Assembly: GCA_019119775.1 (NCBI GenBank)
Contig: DWWL01000027.1
Coordinates: 21,846 to 85,845, forward strand
Reading direction: 5' to 3'
Source of the DNA: Candidatus Lachnoclostridium pullistercoris
GTDB lineage: Bacteria; Bacillota; Clostridia; Lachnospirales; Lachnospiraceae
DNA: 64,000 nucleotides
Below the pieces are notes generated by a model. It ran no database searches and was not told the origin of the DNA. It was given only the letters and a program-made list of their open reading frames with translations. The first letter of the stretch is position 1. Each line of letters opens with the position of its first letter. A program made the translations under genes and the position numbers. Shown here piece by piece: positions 54,483-62,464 of the stretch.

Positions 54483-55109
54483 ATGGAAGTACGGGATTAT
54501 TTTTCATTTCTCGCTGACCAGGTCCACTCTGTGGTGGCTGCCACCGTGGACGACAGCGGCCTGCCGGCCACCTGCGTCATAGACATCATGGACTGGGACG
54601 ACAGCGGAGTATATTTTCTCACAGCAAAGGGAAAAAGTTTTTACAAACGTCTGATAAAAAAACATGTTGTTTCCATCACCGGCATGAAAGGGGAGGACAC
54701 CCTCTCCCGCCAGTCGCTGACACTGCGGGGAACGGTCCGGGAGCTGGGCCGGGAACCTCTTGAGCGGATTTTTGAGAAAAATCCTTATATGGCCTCAATC
54801 TACCCTGACGAGCCGTCGCGGGAATCCCTCACGGTCTTTCAGCTCTTTAAGGGAACGGGAGAATGGTTCGATCTGTCTGAAAAACCCATCCGGCGGGACA
54901 GCTTCTCGTTCGGCGGCATGGAGGAAGAGGGAGAATACTTTTTTATCACCGATCGGTGCGTGCTCTGCCGGCTCTGCTATTCCAAATGCCCGCAGAAATG
55001 TATCGACATCAGCCGCCGGCCGGCCGTGATCAATCAGGAAAACTGCCTTCACTGCGGCAACTGTTTCGACACCTGCCTGGCCAGGGCGATTGTGAAAAAG
55101 AAAAAATAG
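54483..55109 (+). CDS. Pyridoxamine 5'-phosphate oxidase-fold flavin protein fused to ferredoxin
   Basis: A 208-residue protein. Residues 1-130 have the split-barrel FMN-binding fold of the PPOX family (MEVRDYFSFLADQVHSVVAA, GVYFLTAKGKSFYKRLI). The C-terminal 60 residues carry two [4Fe-4S] motifs: CVLCRLCYSKCPQ and CLHCGNCFDTCLA, the second lacking the usual final Pro. This fusion is common in anaerobes; the reaction is unknown, and FMN-linked electron transfer is likely. AGGAGG lies ten bases before the ATG. Confidence 0.88.
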   Translation: MEVRDYFSFLADQVHSVVAATVDDSGLPATCVIDIMDWDDSGVYFLTAKGKSFYKRLIKKHVVSITGMKGEDTLSRQSLTLRGTVRELGREPLERIFEKNPYMASIYPDEPSRESLTVFQLFKGTGEWFDLSEKPIRRDSFSFGGMEEEGEYFFITDRCVLCRLCYSKCPQKCIDISRRPAVINQENCLHCGNCFDTCLARAIVKKKK

Positions 55110-55140
55110 TTGGAACAATTTATATTTTTTGTTATTTTGC

Positions 55141-55168
55141 TTGCATTTTTCCCATTTAGTGATATACT
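55141..55168 (+). promoter_or_regulatory. Promoter of tRNA-Ala
   Basis: TTGCAT (55141-55146), a 16-base spacer and TATACT (55163-55168) lie 12 bases before the tRNA-Ala gene. Confidence 0.65.
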
Positions 55169-55179
55169 AAATGGGTAAA

Positions 55180-55252
55180 GGGGACATAGCTCAGCTGGGA
55201 GAGCGTTGCGTTCGCAACGCAAAGGTCGCGGGTTCGAATCCCGTTGTCTCCA
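55180..55252 (+). tRNA. tRNA-Ala (anticodon CGC)
   Basis: The 73-nt sequence folds as a cloverleaf: acceptor GGGGACA/TGTCTCC, D arm GCTC/GAGC, anticodon arm TTGCG/CGCAA with loop TTCGCAA (anticodon CGC), T loop TTCGAAT and discriminator A. CCA is not encoded. It reads GCG codons. Confidence 0.93.
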
Positions 55253-55275
55253 CTGAACTTGCTGGAAATTAAGGC

Positions 55276-55304
55276 TTGCATTTTTCTCCGGTAAGTGATA
55301 TAAT
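55276..55304 (+). promoter_or_regulatory. Promoter of tRNA-Val
   Basis: TTGCAT (55276-55281), a 17-base spacer and TATAAT (55299-55304) lie 13 bases before the tRNA-Val gene. It resembles the tRNA-Ala promoter, so the two genes may be separately initiated. Confidence 0.65.
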
Positions 55305-55317
55305 TACATACGGTTTT

Positions 55318-55391
55318 GGAAGCATAGCTCAGCTGGGATGAGCGTTCGCCTCACACGCGAGAGGTCATGGGTTCGAGCCCCATTGCTTCCA
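55318..55391 (+). tRNA. tRNA-Val (anticodon CAC)
   Basis: The 74-nt sequence folds as a cloverleaf: acceptor GGAAGCA/TGCTTCC, D arm GCTC/GAGC, anticodon arm TTCGC/GCGAG with loop CTCACAC (anticodon CAC), T loop TTCGAGC and discriminator A. It reads GUG codons. Confidence 0.93.
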
Positions 55392-55399
55392 CTGAAAAG

Positions 55400-55443
55400 A
55401 ACCTCGTATTTAGGCAGAGCTGCTGATATATACGAGGTTTTTT
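55400..55443 (+). terminator. Terminator after the tRNA pair
   Basis: AACCTCGTAT (55400-55409) pairs perfectly with ATACGAGGTT (55430-55439), followed by TTTT on the plus strand. It ends transcription after tRNA-Val. Confidence 0.85.
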
Positions 55444-55618
55444 GTTTTGTAAAAATAAAATCATATCACCGGGAAGCGATTGTCATACGCCTGGTGAGTA
55501 CCCAAATATCACACAAAATTTTCCCTGAAGATCAACTGATATAATTCCGGCGGCAGAGGTCATCCCCCTGCCGCCATCTCTGTCTCACTTTCCAGCCGAT
55601 CTCAAACTCCCGCAAAGA

Positions 55619-56134
55619 TCACCACACTTCGATCCGGTCCTCCGGCGCCAGGTACATCCCGTCTCCCGGCCGGATATCGTAAGTCTCATAAAATTTCTCA
55701 AACTGCTGAAGGGTCACATTGGTCCGCAGATAGTGAAGAGGATGGGTATCCTGAGTCAGACAGAGCATCTCAAACTCATAGCTGGACAGTCTGCGCCATA
55801 TCGCGGCAAACTGCCGGAAAAACTGGTCATAATTGAAGTCAGGCTTCTGCTCAGCGATGGACAGCATACACTTAAGACCGCCCATATCCGCAATCGCCTC
55901 TGTCTGGACGTTTACTCCCCGTACCTGCTGACCCTGGAAAGGAATGATACTGTCATAGTAGGCGATCAGACGATCCGCCCGCTCCTGAAAGGCCTTCATA
56001 TCCTCCTCCGTCCACCAGTTGGAAAGATTGCCGTCCTTGTTAAACTGAGCCCCGTTTGTATCAAAAGCGTGGGATATCTCGTGGCCGATCACCATGCCTC
56101 TCTTGTCTCTGCTTTCTGTCGTTTTCCGTCTCCA
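55619..56134 (-). pseudogene. M13 family metallopeptidase (PepO/neprilysin) remnant, N-terminal part missing
   Basis: Only the C-terminal ~172 residues of a protein that is normally ~630-680 residues remain. The zinc site HEISH (in MVIGHEISHAFDTNGAQFNK), the third ligand Glu in NVQTEAIADMGGL and the end IRPGDGMYLAPEDRIEVW are intact. Upstream in the same frame, residues like ESRDKRGMVIGHE extend to the nfnB stop codon at 56135-56137, so the coding remnant begins directly after nfnB. The N-terminal two thirds have been lost, apparently by deletion. An ATG at 56095 could still give a fragment, but it lacks the folded lobes needed for activity. Confidence 0.8.
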
Positions 56135-57520
56135 TTATTTTCTGGACAGATATTCGTCGATTCCTCTGGCGCCCGCCTTTCCGGCCTCCATGGCCAGAAT
56201 CACTGTGGCAGCTCCCGTCACCGCGTCGCCGCCGGCGTAAACGCCCTCTTTCGTGGTTTTTCCGTTCTGCTCGTCCGCCACGATACATTTCCAGCGGTTC
56301 GTCTCCAATCCCTTCGTGGTGGAAGAGATCAGCGGGTTGGGGCTGGTTCCTAAAGCCATGATTACCGTATCCACATCAATGGTATAGTCAGAGCCGGGGA
56401 TCTCCACCGGGCGTCTTCTGCCGGAGGCGTCTGGCTCGCCCAGCTCCATTTTCCGGACTACCATTCCCTTTACCCAGCCGTTTTCGTCGGTGAGGATCTC
56501 CACCGGGTTGGTGAGAAGGTTAAATACAATGCCCTCCTCCTTTGCATGGTGGACTTCCTCCGCTCTTGCGGGCAGCTCCGCCTCACTTCTTCTGTATACA
56601 ATATGTACGTCAGCGCCCAGGCGAAGGGCCGTTCTGGCCGCATCCATAGCCACATTTCCGCCGCCTACCACGGCCACCTTCTTTCCGGCCGCAATGGGGG
56701 TGTCATAGTCGTCCCGGAACGCCTTCATCAGATTGCTTCTGGTCAGGTACTCGTTGGCAGAAAATACGCCGTTGGCGTTCTCTCCGGGGATTCCCATAAA
56801 TTTGGGAAGACCTGCTCCGGATCCGATAAATACAGCCTGGAATCCTTCCTCATCCATGAGCTCGTCGATGGTCACAGATTTTCCGACCACCACGTCCGTC
56901 TCAATGGTCACGCCCAGCTTCTTCACGTTTTCAATCTCAGATCTCACAACCGTTTCCTTCGGCAGACGGAACTCCGGAATTCCGTAGGTCAGCACGCCGC
57001 CCGGCTCGTGGAGAGCCTCGAAAATCGTCACCTCATAGCCCATCTTCGCCAGATCTCCCGCACAAGTAAGACCGGACGGGCCGGAACCGATGACCGCCAC
57101 CTTCTTGCCGTTGGTCTTCTCCGGCTTCTCCGGCACTACGCCGTGCTCTCTGGACCAGTCAGCCACAAAGCGCTCCAGCTTGCCGATGGAGACAGGCTCA
57201 CCCTTCACTCCGCGCACGCAGACGCCCTCGCACTGAGTCTCCTGAGGACATACACGGCCGCAGATAGCCGGAAGAGCGGAAGAACGGGCAATCACTTTCG
57301 CCGCCTCCTCAAAATTTCTCTCCGCAACCTGCTTGATAAAGCCGGGAATATCGATGGAAACTGGGCAGCCCTTCATACATCTGGCATTTTTGCACTGCAG
57401 GCATCTCTTCGCCTCAGCCACTGCCTCTTCCTCGTTATATCCCAGACAAACCTCTTCAAAATTTGTGGCACGCACCTTCGGATCCTGCTCTCTCACAGGC
57501 ACTCTCTTCATTCCTTCCAT
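56135..57520 (-). CDS. nfnB: NfnB-like large subunit of ferredoxin:NADP+ oxidoreductase (GltD-family)
   Basis: A 461-residue FAD/NAD(P) protein. Two N-terminal [4Fe-4S] motifs (CLQCKNARCMKGCP and CGRVCPQETQCEGVC) precede an FAD loop VIGSGPSGLTCAGDLAKMGY and an NAD(P) loop VVGGGNVAMDAARTAL; GVYAGGDAVTGAATVILAME closes the fold. It resembles glutamate synthase small subunit and SudA. With the adjacent FAD/[2Fe-2S] subunit it forms NfnAB, which couples NADH and reduced ferredoxin to NADPH formation by electron bifurcation. Its ATG overlaps the nfnA stop by one base. A stand-alone GltD role is less likely because of the partner. Confidence 0.88.
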   Translation of the reverse strand: MEGMKRVPVREQDPKVRATNFEEVCLGYNEEEAVAEAKRCLQCKNARCMKGCPVSIDIPGFIKQVAERNFEEAAKVIARSSALPAICGRVCPQETQCEGVCVRGVKGEPVSIGKLERFVADWSREHGVVPEKPEKTNGKKVAVIGSGPSGLTCAGDLAKMGYEVTIFEALHEPGGVLTYGIPEFRLPKETVVRSEIENVKKLGVTIETDVVVGKSVTIDELMDEEGFQAVFIGSGAGLPKFMGIPGENANGVFSANEYLTRSNLMKAFRDDYDTPIAAGKKVAVVGGGNVAMDAARTALRLGADVHIVYRRSEAELPARAEEVHHAKEEGIVFNLLTNPVEILTDENGWVKGMVVRKMELGEPDASGRRRPVEIPGSDYTIDVDTVIMALGTSPNPLISSTTKGLETNRWKCIVADEQNGKTTKEGVYAGGDAVTGAATVILAMEAGKAGARGIDEYLSRK

Positions 57521-58410
57521 TATTCGTCACCTCCGCAGTTTCCGCAGCCGCCGTGATGGGTGTCTCCCTCCATCAGCTTCAACATAGCCCTTCCTTCTTC
57601 CGTCTTATACATCTGCTGGCGCTTCATCGCCTCGTCAAAATTCACCTCATGGCCGTCAAACTCCGGTCCGTCCACGCAGGCAAATTTCACCTTTCCGCCC
57701 ACAGTCAGACGGCAGGCGCCGCACATGCCGGTCCCGTCCACCATAATGGGGTTCATGCTCACGATGGTGGGGATATTCAGTTCTTTCGTCAGCAGGCAGA
57801 CGAATTTCATCATGATCATCGGTCCGATGGCCACGCACACGTCATAGTGCTTTCCCTGGTTCTCCACCAGATCTTTGATCACCTCCGTCACCATGCCCTT
57901 GCGGCCGTAGGAGCCGTCATCGGTGGTGACGTAGAGATTTCCGGCCACCGCCTCCATCTCTTTTTCCAGGATCACCAGATCCTTCGTCTTGGCTCCCACG
58001 ATCACGTCCGCATCCAGGCCGTGCTCATGGAACCATTTGACCTGCGGGTAAACGGGAGCCGTTCCCACTCCGCCGGCCACGAACAGATATTTCTTTTTCT
58101 TAAGTTCTTCCACATCCTCGCGGACGAAATCAGACGGATTGCCCAGGGGGCCCACCACATCCTCAAAGAAATCTCCGGCTTTTAACCGCACCATCTTCTC
58201 AGTGGAAGCCCCCACTGTCTGAATCACGATGGTGACTGTGCCGGCCTCCCGGTCATAGTCGCAGATGGTCAGGGGGATGCGCTCGCCCTTCTCATCCATT
58301 TTTACAATGACAAACTCTCCCGGCTGGCACGAATGGGCCACCCGGGGAGCCTTAACGTCCATCAGATAAATCTTGTCCGCCAGTTTTTCGGACTTTACGA
58401 TCTGAAACAT
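57520..58410 (-). CDS. nfnA: NfnA-like small subunit (ferredoxin-NADP+ reductase type, FAD and [2Fe-2S])
   Basis: A 296-residue protein with a ferredoxin-reductase fold. RVAHSCQPGEFVIVKMDEKG binds FAD, and FVAGGVGTAPVYPQVKWFHE binds NAD. A C-terminal cluster segment GMCGACRLTVGGKVKFACVD binds [2Fe-2S] (C-x2-C plus later Cys). The tail ends HHGGCGNCGGDE, a metal-binding extension that I do not recall from all homologues. It is first of the nfnAB pair, and AGGAG precedes the ATG at 58410. Confidence 0.9.
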   Translation of the reverse strand: MFQIVKSEKLADKIYLMDVKAPRVAHSCQPGEFVIVKMDEKGERIPLTICDYDREAGTVTIVIQTVGASTEKMVRLKAGDFFEDVVGPLGNPSDFVREDVEELKKKKYLFVAGGVGTAPVYPQVKWFHEHGLDADVIVGAKTKDLVILEKEMEAVAGNLYVTTDDGSYGRKGMVTEVIKDLVENQGKHYDVCVAIGPMIMMKFVCLLTKELNIPTIVSMNPIMVDGTGMCGACRLTVGGKVKFACVDGPEFDGHEVNFDEAMKRQQMYKTEEGRAMLKLMEGDTHHGGCGNCGGDE

Positions 58411-58452
58411 GTCTACTCTCCTGCCTTTCTTCCCTTCCTCATTGGTCCGCCG

Positions 58453-59343
58453 TCAGCGGGCGGCGTCTGCACTTATGACGTACTCTGCAGAAAATTCTCC
58501 TTTTCCCTGCAGTCTCTGCACGCCTTCTCTCTCCTTTAGATCTCCTTCAAATCCCTTCTGCGCGCACCGGCCGTACCACGGCTCCAGGCACACAAAGGGG
58601 TGGGTTGCCTCCACTGTCCAGACCGCCATGTATGGAAATCCCTTGCACTCCACGGTCACATAAGGCCTGCCGTCCACCAGAAGGCTGACTGTCTCCAGCT
58701 GTCCCCGGTCGAAAATGTAGGTGGGCACATCCTGGAAAAATCCCTTCGTAAGAGCTGTCTTTCCGTCTCCCGCGTCCAGTTCTCCGTCCATGGAGCTGTC
58801 CCGGTAGCCGTCGCTGTCCGGCGACTGATAGTGCAGCTTTCCGCCCCTGTGAAAATCAAAGGTGTAGTCGTAGATGGTTTTTCCCGCCGGCGTGCGGAAT
58901 GCCGGATGGGCGCCGATCATGAAATACATCTCCTGATCTGACGGGTTTTTCACCTTCCACATCACATGAATGCGGCAGCCGTCCAGGCGGTAGCCCACCT
59001 CCAGGCGGAAGGAATAGGGGTATTTTTTCCTCGTCTCCTCCGTGTCGGAGAGCCCGAACCACACTTCGTCCTTCCCCGCAGAGATCAGTTCAAACTCCAT
59101 ATCTCTGGCAAATCCGTGCTGGCCGATGGAATACTCCCTTCCGTCCAGGCGGTATTTATTTTCAAAGCTCTTTCCCACAAAGGGGAACAGTATGGGAGAA
59201 TGGCGTCCCCAGACAGCCGGGTCCCCCTCCCAGAGCATGTCCTGGCCGTTTTTCTTGTCAAATATGCGGACTAACTCCGCCCCAAACGGCTCTGCCTCGA
59301 TCAGAAGCTCTTCATTTTCCAATACCTGCTTTTTTTCTGACAT
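58453..59343 (-). CDS. Aldose 1-epimerase family protein
   Basis: A 296-residue beta-sandwich protein. FGAELVRIFDKKNGQDMLWE, LFPFVGKSFENKYRLDGREY and QHGFARDMEFELIS are typical of the galactose mutarotase group; FMIGAHPAFRTPAG supplies the conserved His, and VCLEPWYGRCAQ holds the catalytic Glu region. It interconverts sugar anomers; the exact sugar is unknown. GGGAGG precedes the ATG. It lies 43 bases upstream of nfnA and could be cotranscribed. Confidence 0.88.
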   Translation of the reverse strand: MSEKKQVLENEELLIEAEPFGAELVRIFDKKNGQDMLWEGDPAVWGRHSPILFPFVGKSFENKYRLDGREYSIGQHGFARDMEFELISAGKDEVWFGLSDTEETRKKYPYSFRLEVGYRLDGCRIHVMWKVKNPSDQEMYFMIGAHPAFRTPAGKTIYDYTFDFHRGGKLHYQSPDSDGYRDSSMDGELDAGDGKTALTKGFFQDVPTYIFDRGQLETVSLLVDGRPYVTVECKGFPYMAVWTVEATHPFVCLEPWYGRCAQKGFEGDLKEREGVQRLQGKGEFSAEYVISADAAR

Positions 59344-59446
59344 ATGGCCTCCCTTCTGGTCCAGCCTTTCAGAGCTCCTGCAGACGCTCTCCCCACAGCT
59401 GCACCATTCTCTTTATATTAACATTCTGAAACGCGATTGACAACTG

Positions 59447-59965
59447 CTATTTCCCGGCAGCCGGACTGTTTTTCCCTCTGATCCGGCGGTAAAGGCGAAA
59501 TTCATAGCACAGGTCAAAATACGTCTGTTCTTCCCCGGCCAGGATCATTTTCCAGTCCGGATCCCGGTCCAGATCGGGGAAAAAGGTGTCCGCCTCGTAG
59601 GCGTAGTCGATGTAGGTGATGTGAGCCACATCGCAGAAGGGCAGAAACGCCCGGTAGATCTCCTCTCCGCCGGCGATGAAAATGTCTTCCGACGGATAAT
59701 TTTTCAGCTTCTCCAGAGCCTCGTCCACGCTGCGGCACACGAGGGCTCCCTTCACCTCATACTCCGGATCCCTTGTGAGCACGATGGTCGTCCGGCCGTG
59801 AAGAGGCTGGCCGCCCGGCAGGCTCTCCAGGGTCTTTCGGCCCATGACCACCACCTTTCCCAGAGTTTCCTCCCTAAACAGCCGCTGGTCCTCCGGTATG
59901 GACACCAGCAGCCGCCCGCTGCGGCCGATGGCCCAGTTTTTATCCACTGCTGCTATCAGATTCAT
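59447..59965 (-). CDS. folA: Dihydrofolate reductase
   Basis: A 172-residue enzyme that reduces dihydrofolate using NADPH. MNLIAAVDKNWAIGRSGRLL, PEDQRLFREETLGKVVVMGR (with the ligand Glu/Asp region), TLESLPGGQPLHGR and IFIAGGEEIYRAFLP are DHFR signatures. GAGGAG precedes the ATG. It follows an uncharacterised gene by 145 bases across two GC-rich hairpins. Confidence 0.93.
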   Translation of the reverse strand: MNLIAAVDKNWAIGRSGRLLVSIPEDQRLFREETLGKVVVMGRKTLESLPGGQPLHGRTTIVLTRDPEYEVKGALVCRSVDEALEKLKNYPSEDIFIAGGEEIYRAFLPFCDVAHITYIDYAYEADTFFPDLDRDPDWKMILAGEEQTYFDLCYEFRLYRRIRGKNSPAAGK

Positions 59966-59988
59966 ATTGATGTCTCCTCTCTTTCACC

Positions 59989-60084
59989 GTCCCGCGGGTG
60001 AATGATGCCCGCGGGACCGCATCTGCCGGCAGGCTTAAGCGCGTCAAGAGGCCGCGGCGGGTATCCTCTCCCGCTGCGGCCTCT
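59989..60084. other. Two GC-rich inverted repeats between the 60111 gene and folA
   Basis: GTCCCGCGGG (59989-59998) pairs with CCCGCGGGAC (60008-60017), a perfect 10-bp stem over nine bases. AGAGGCCGC(G)GCGGG (60047-60061) pairs with CCCGCTGCGGCCTCT (60070-60084), 14 of 15 positions. No T-tract follows on either strand, so these are not classical terminators. Confidence 0.65.
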
Positions 60085-60110
60085 CTGCCCGTTCCGGCCA
60101 GGCCGGTTTC

Positions 60111-60734
60111 CTATTCTTCCTCCGCAATGATCAGCTCTCTGCCGTAGGGGAGGGAGGCGATCCAGTCGCAGAACGTGTGCCATTCTTCCAGTTTATGGTT
60201 CTTTCTGGCATTGTAAATATTGACCAGCGTCTCATAATTTAACGTACAGGTCCGCATCTGATTGTAGCTGGACGGGAGCAGCTGGATCATATCATACCAG
60301 TCTTCCTTGCTCTTCGTCTCCAGATACCGCAGGCGGATCTCCTCCAGCTTCTCCACCACCGTCTCCATAAACGCGGCCGTTCCCGGCGTCATATGGTCAT
60401 GGCTGAAATCTTCCATGGAAAACGGCTTGCTGTGGATCTTGTGCATGGTGCTGGTGGAATTGGCCACTGTGGCCACTTTGTAGGTGTCGTACTCCTTCCA
60501 CCAGTAAATAGGCGCTGTAATGTCCACAGAGACGAAAATCTGGCGGATAAATTTCCGGTGGTCGCTTCCCGCCTTCCGCAGACGCTTCGCCAGGTCCAGA
60601 TCGTTGGGCCCCAGCACGTAATTGCCGTCCTCATCGTAATAACTGTCTATCCTGCCCCAGCTGTTCATGGGGTTCCTGGCGCCTCTCATGGCGTTTTCCA
60701 GGTTCATCACGCTTGTTCTCTCTAATAAAATCAT
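60111..60734 (-). CDS. Conserved protein of unknown function, possibly ThyX-like
   Basis: A 207-residue soluble protein I do not firmly recognise. Distinct segments are SDHRKFIRQIFVSVDITAPI, YWWKEYDTYKVATVANSTST and CTLNYETLVNIYNARKNHKL. The W-W-x-x-x-DTYK stretch followed by NST-x-T-M-H recalls flavin-dependent thymidylate synthase ThyX, but the ThyX core RHR-x7-S-R is absent. It lies directly upstream of folA, and folate linkage is suggestive only. GGAGG lies five bases before the ATG at 60734. No membrane segment or signal is seen. Confidence 0.5.
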   Translation of the reverse strand: MILLERTSVMNLENAMRGARNPMNSWGRIDSYYDEDGNYVLGPNDLDLAKRLRKAGSDHRKFIRQIFVSVDITAPIYWWKEYDTYKVATVANSTSTMHKIHSKPFSMEDFSHDHMTPGTAAFMETVVEKLEEIRLRYLETKSKEDWYDMIQLLPSSYNQMRTCTLNYETLVNIYNARKNHKLEEWHTFCDWIASLPYGRELIIAEEE

Positions 60735-60782
60735 AATTACCTCCGCAGTCTCTATTTACTATAATAGATTCAGGGGGAAATG

Positions 60783-62126
60783 TCAAAGAGAGTTTCTTTT
60801 CCTGCCGCCTTCCATCGCCTGGATGATCAGATCATTCAGGGACTCATACGATGACCAGCTGCTCTTTTCAATCTTCATTCCTGTATATGAGAAAATTGTG
60901 ATGATCTTGTCCATAATCTGTCTGCCGGTAAAACCGGTCATTTTCTTGATTTTCTCTTCCGTGATGGACACGATCTGATGCGCGGCCATATTGCGGATAT
61001 TGGATTCTACGCTGCGAAGATCATTTACCAGCTGTTTCAGCCTCAAATCCTGAGAATTATTTTCAATTATAATCCGAAAATGATCAGAATAAACCGGTCC
61101 TTCCCGGAACATCCCTCTGTAGGCATTTTCAAAAATCCGCTTCAGATTTGTTCCTTCCAATTTCTTTCCATCCCACTGGCGAACTCCTTTGACCATTTTG
61201 GTATATGCGTTTATATCTATGCCGCACTGCCTCTTCAGCACGATCTCAAACAGGTCTACAATGATCGGCGTAATTCCTCTTACAAAATCTGCATATTCTC
61301 CGCGTTTCAGTTTTACGCTGAGATTCAGGGCATACTCAAAATATTTTCTGCTGTCTCCCGCCTTTACTGGAAGACAGTCTGTTCCCATTTCCTTCTGCCA
61401 TCTGTCCACAGCGGGAAAGTCCAGAAGGATCCTGGATTCCGCCATTTTTAACAGTCCCAGATAGGCTTCTGTATCTTCTTTTCTCATCGTTTCCGCTACC
61501 GCGACGGCTGCCTGGTAATCGAATACTGCAATGTGCTTCTTTATAATTTCTTCATTTTTTATCTGTGACAGTGTCGGACAGTTCACTGTTTTGCAGCGGT
61601 TTTCAAAATCCGGGCTGTTGTCCTCATCCATCTCCCACAAAAGCTCTATATCATAATCTTTGTGTGTATGCTCATTCATTCGATGAACCGGGGTCGTTAC
61701 CTGTACCATAACAGCAGGATATTCTCCCAGTGTCTGCAGAACAAGCAATCCGCTTTTCATCGCCGGCGTTCCGGAAGAGACATTGATCAAAAGCATGTCC
61801 GTCGAATCCATTTCCGCGAAAATTTCACCGATAATCCCGCGAAACTCCCGGTAAAAGAAATCAAAATCCTGCACATCCGCCAGCTCCGGCCTCTCTATTT
61901 CTTCTATCTCAACATTTTCTCTGCCCTGAAGATGAAATAAACTTCTCAGTGCATAGCGATAGCGGTCATCCTTCTCCTGATTTTCCAGTATTTCTCTGGA
62001 CATATATAAAATAACTTTCGTAGGCTTATACACTCTGCATATGTGCAGCATCGAGCCGTCTCTGCAGTTATTCATGGAAATGGGATCTGTGCCTCCCACC
62101 GGCGAAAATAAAATAATCTGATTCAT
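60783..62126 (-). CDS. csm6: Csm6/Csx1-like CARF-HEPN ribonuclease
   Basis: A 447-residue protein. Residues 1-170 form a CARF domain (LFSPVGGTDPISM, LLINVSSGTPAMKSGLLVLQ) that binds cyclic oligoadenylate. The C-terminal half ends in a HEPN ribonuclease site R-x4-H (R378-NMAA-H383). In type III CRISPR systems such proteins cut RNA when the interference complex makes cyclic oligoadenylate. The start follows a GGGAG site, and the gene lies 16 bases after cas2. No csm or cmr effector genes are visible in the window. Csx1 is an alternative name; assignment to Csm6 is by size and motifs. Confidence 0.82.
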   Translation of the reverse strand: MNQIILFSPVGGTDPISMNNCRDGSMLHICRVYKPTKVILYMSREILENQEKDDRYRYALRSLFHLQGRENVEIEEIERPELADVQDFDFFYREFRGIIGEIFAEMDSTDMLLINVSSGTPAMKSGLLVLQTLGEYPAVMVQVTTPVHRMNEHTHKDYDIELLWEMDEDNSPDFENRCKTVNCPTLSQIKNEEIIKKHIAVFDYQAAVAVAETMRKEDTEAYLGLLKMAESRILLDFPAVDRWQKEMGTDCLPVKAGDSRKYFEYALNLSVKLKRGEYADFVRGITPIIVDLFEIVLKRQCGIDINAYTKMVKGVRQWDGKKLEGTNLKRIFENAYRGMFREGPVYSDHFRIIIENNSQDLRLKQLVNDLRSVESNIRNMAAHQIVSITEEKIKKMTGFTGRQIMDKIITIFSYTGMKIEKSSWSSYESLNDLIIQAMEGGRKRNSL

Positions 62127-62142
62127 CTTCAGCTCCCCTTTG

Positions 62143-62463
62143 TTATACCAAAATGACTTCTTCCTGTGTGTGGTCGGATTCTTTTCCTATATTGACCACC
62201 TGGCCTTTGCCAATAATCTTGTACACGCGGATGCTGTCCTCCTGACTCCTGAACGCAGACAGTTCCTGCAGCAGTTTTTTATATTTCTTTTTTGTGATCA
62301 CAGCTTCAAACGCTGATTTCTGTACGCGAAATCCATATCCCTGGAGCAGCTTTGACAGTCTGATCCGTTTCTTATTCTCCGCAATATCATATATGATAAG
62401 AACAAAAACCTTGTCATTTTCCGGAGTTTCCGGAATATCAAAAAAATAATTTTCTTTCTCCAT
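62143..62463 (-). CDS. cas2: CRISPR-associated Cas2
   Basis: A 106-residue protein. After about 18 extra N-terminal residues (MEKENYFFDIPETPENDKVF) comes the ferredoxin-like Cas2 core, VLIIYDIAENKKRIRLSKLL with the active-site-type Asp, then YGFRVQKSAFEAVITKKKYK. Cas2 dimerises with Cas1 to integrate spacers. The ATG at 62463 lies one base after the cas1 stop and has a CAGG site; the first M in the longer frame has none. Confidence 0.92.
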   Translation of the reverse strand: MEKENYFFDIPETPENDKVFVLIIYDIAENKKRIRLSKLLQGYGFRVQKSAFEAVITKKKYKKLLQELSAFRSQEDSIRVYKIIGKGQVVNIGKESDHTQEEVILV

Positions 62464-62464
62464 A

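Noticed and set aside
56135..57520. Plain glutamate synthase small subunit (gltD)
   Set aside because: The adjacent, coupled FAD/[2Fe-2S] subunit fits NfnAB better, and no large glutamate synthase gene is near.
60111..60734. Confident ThyX call
   Set aside because: The RHR-x7-S-R motif needed for ThyX is missing.
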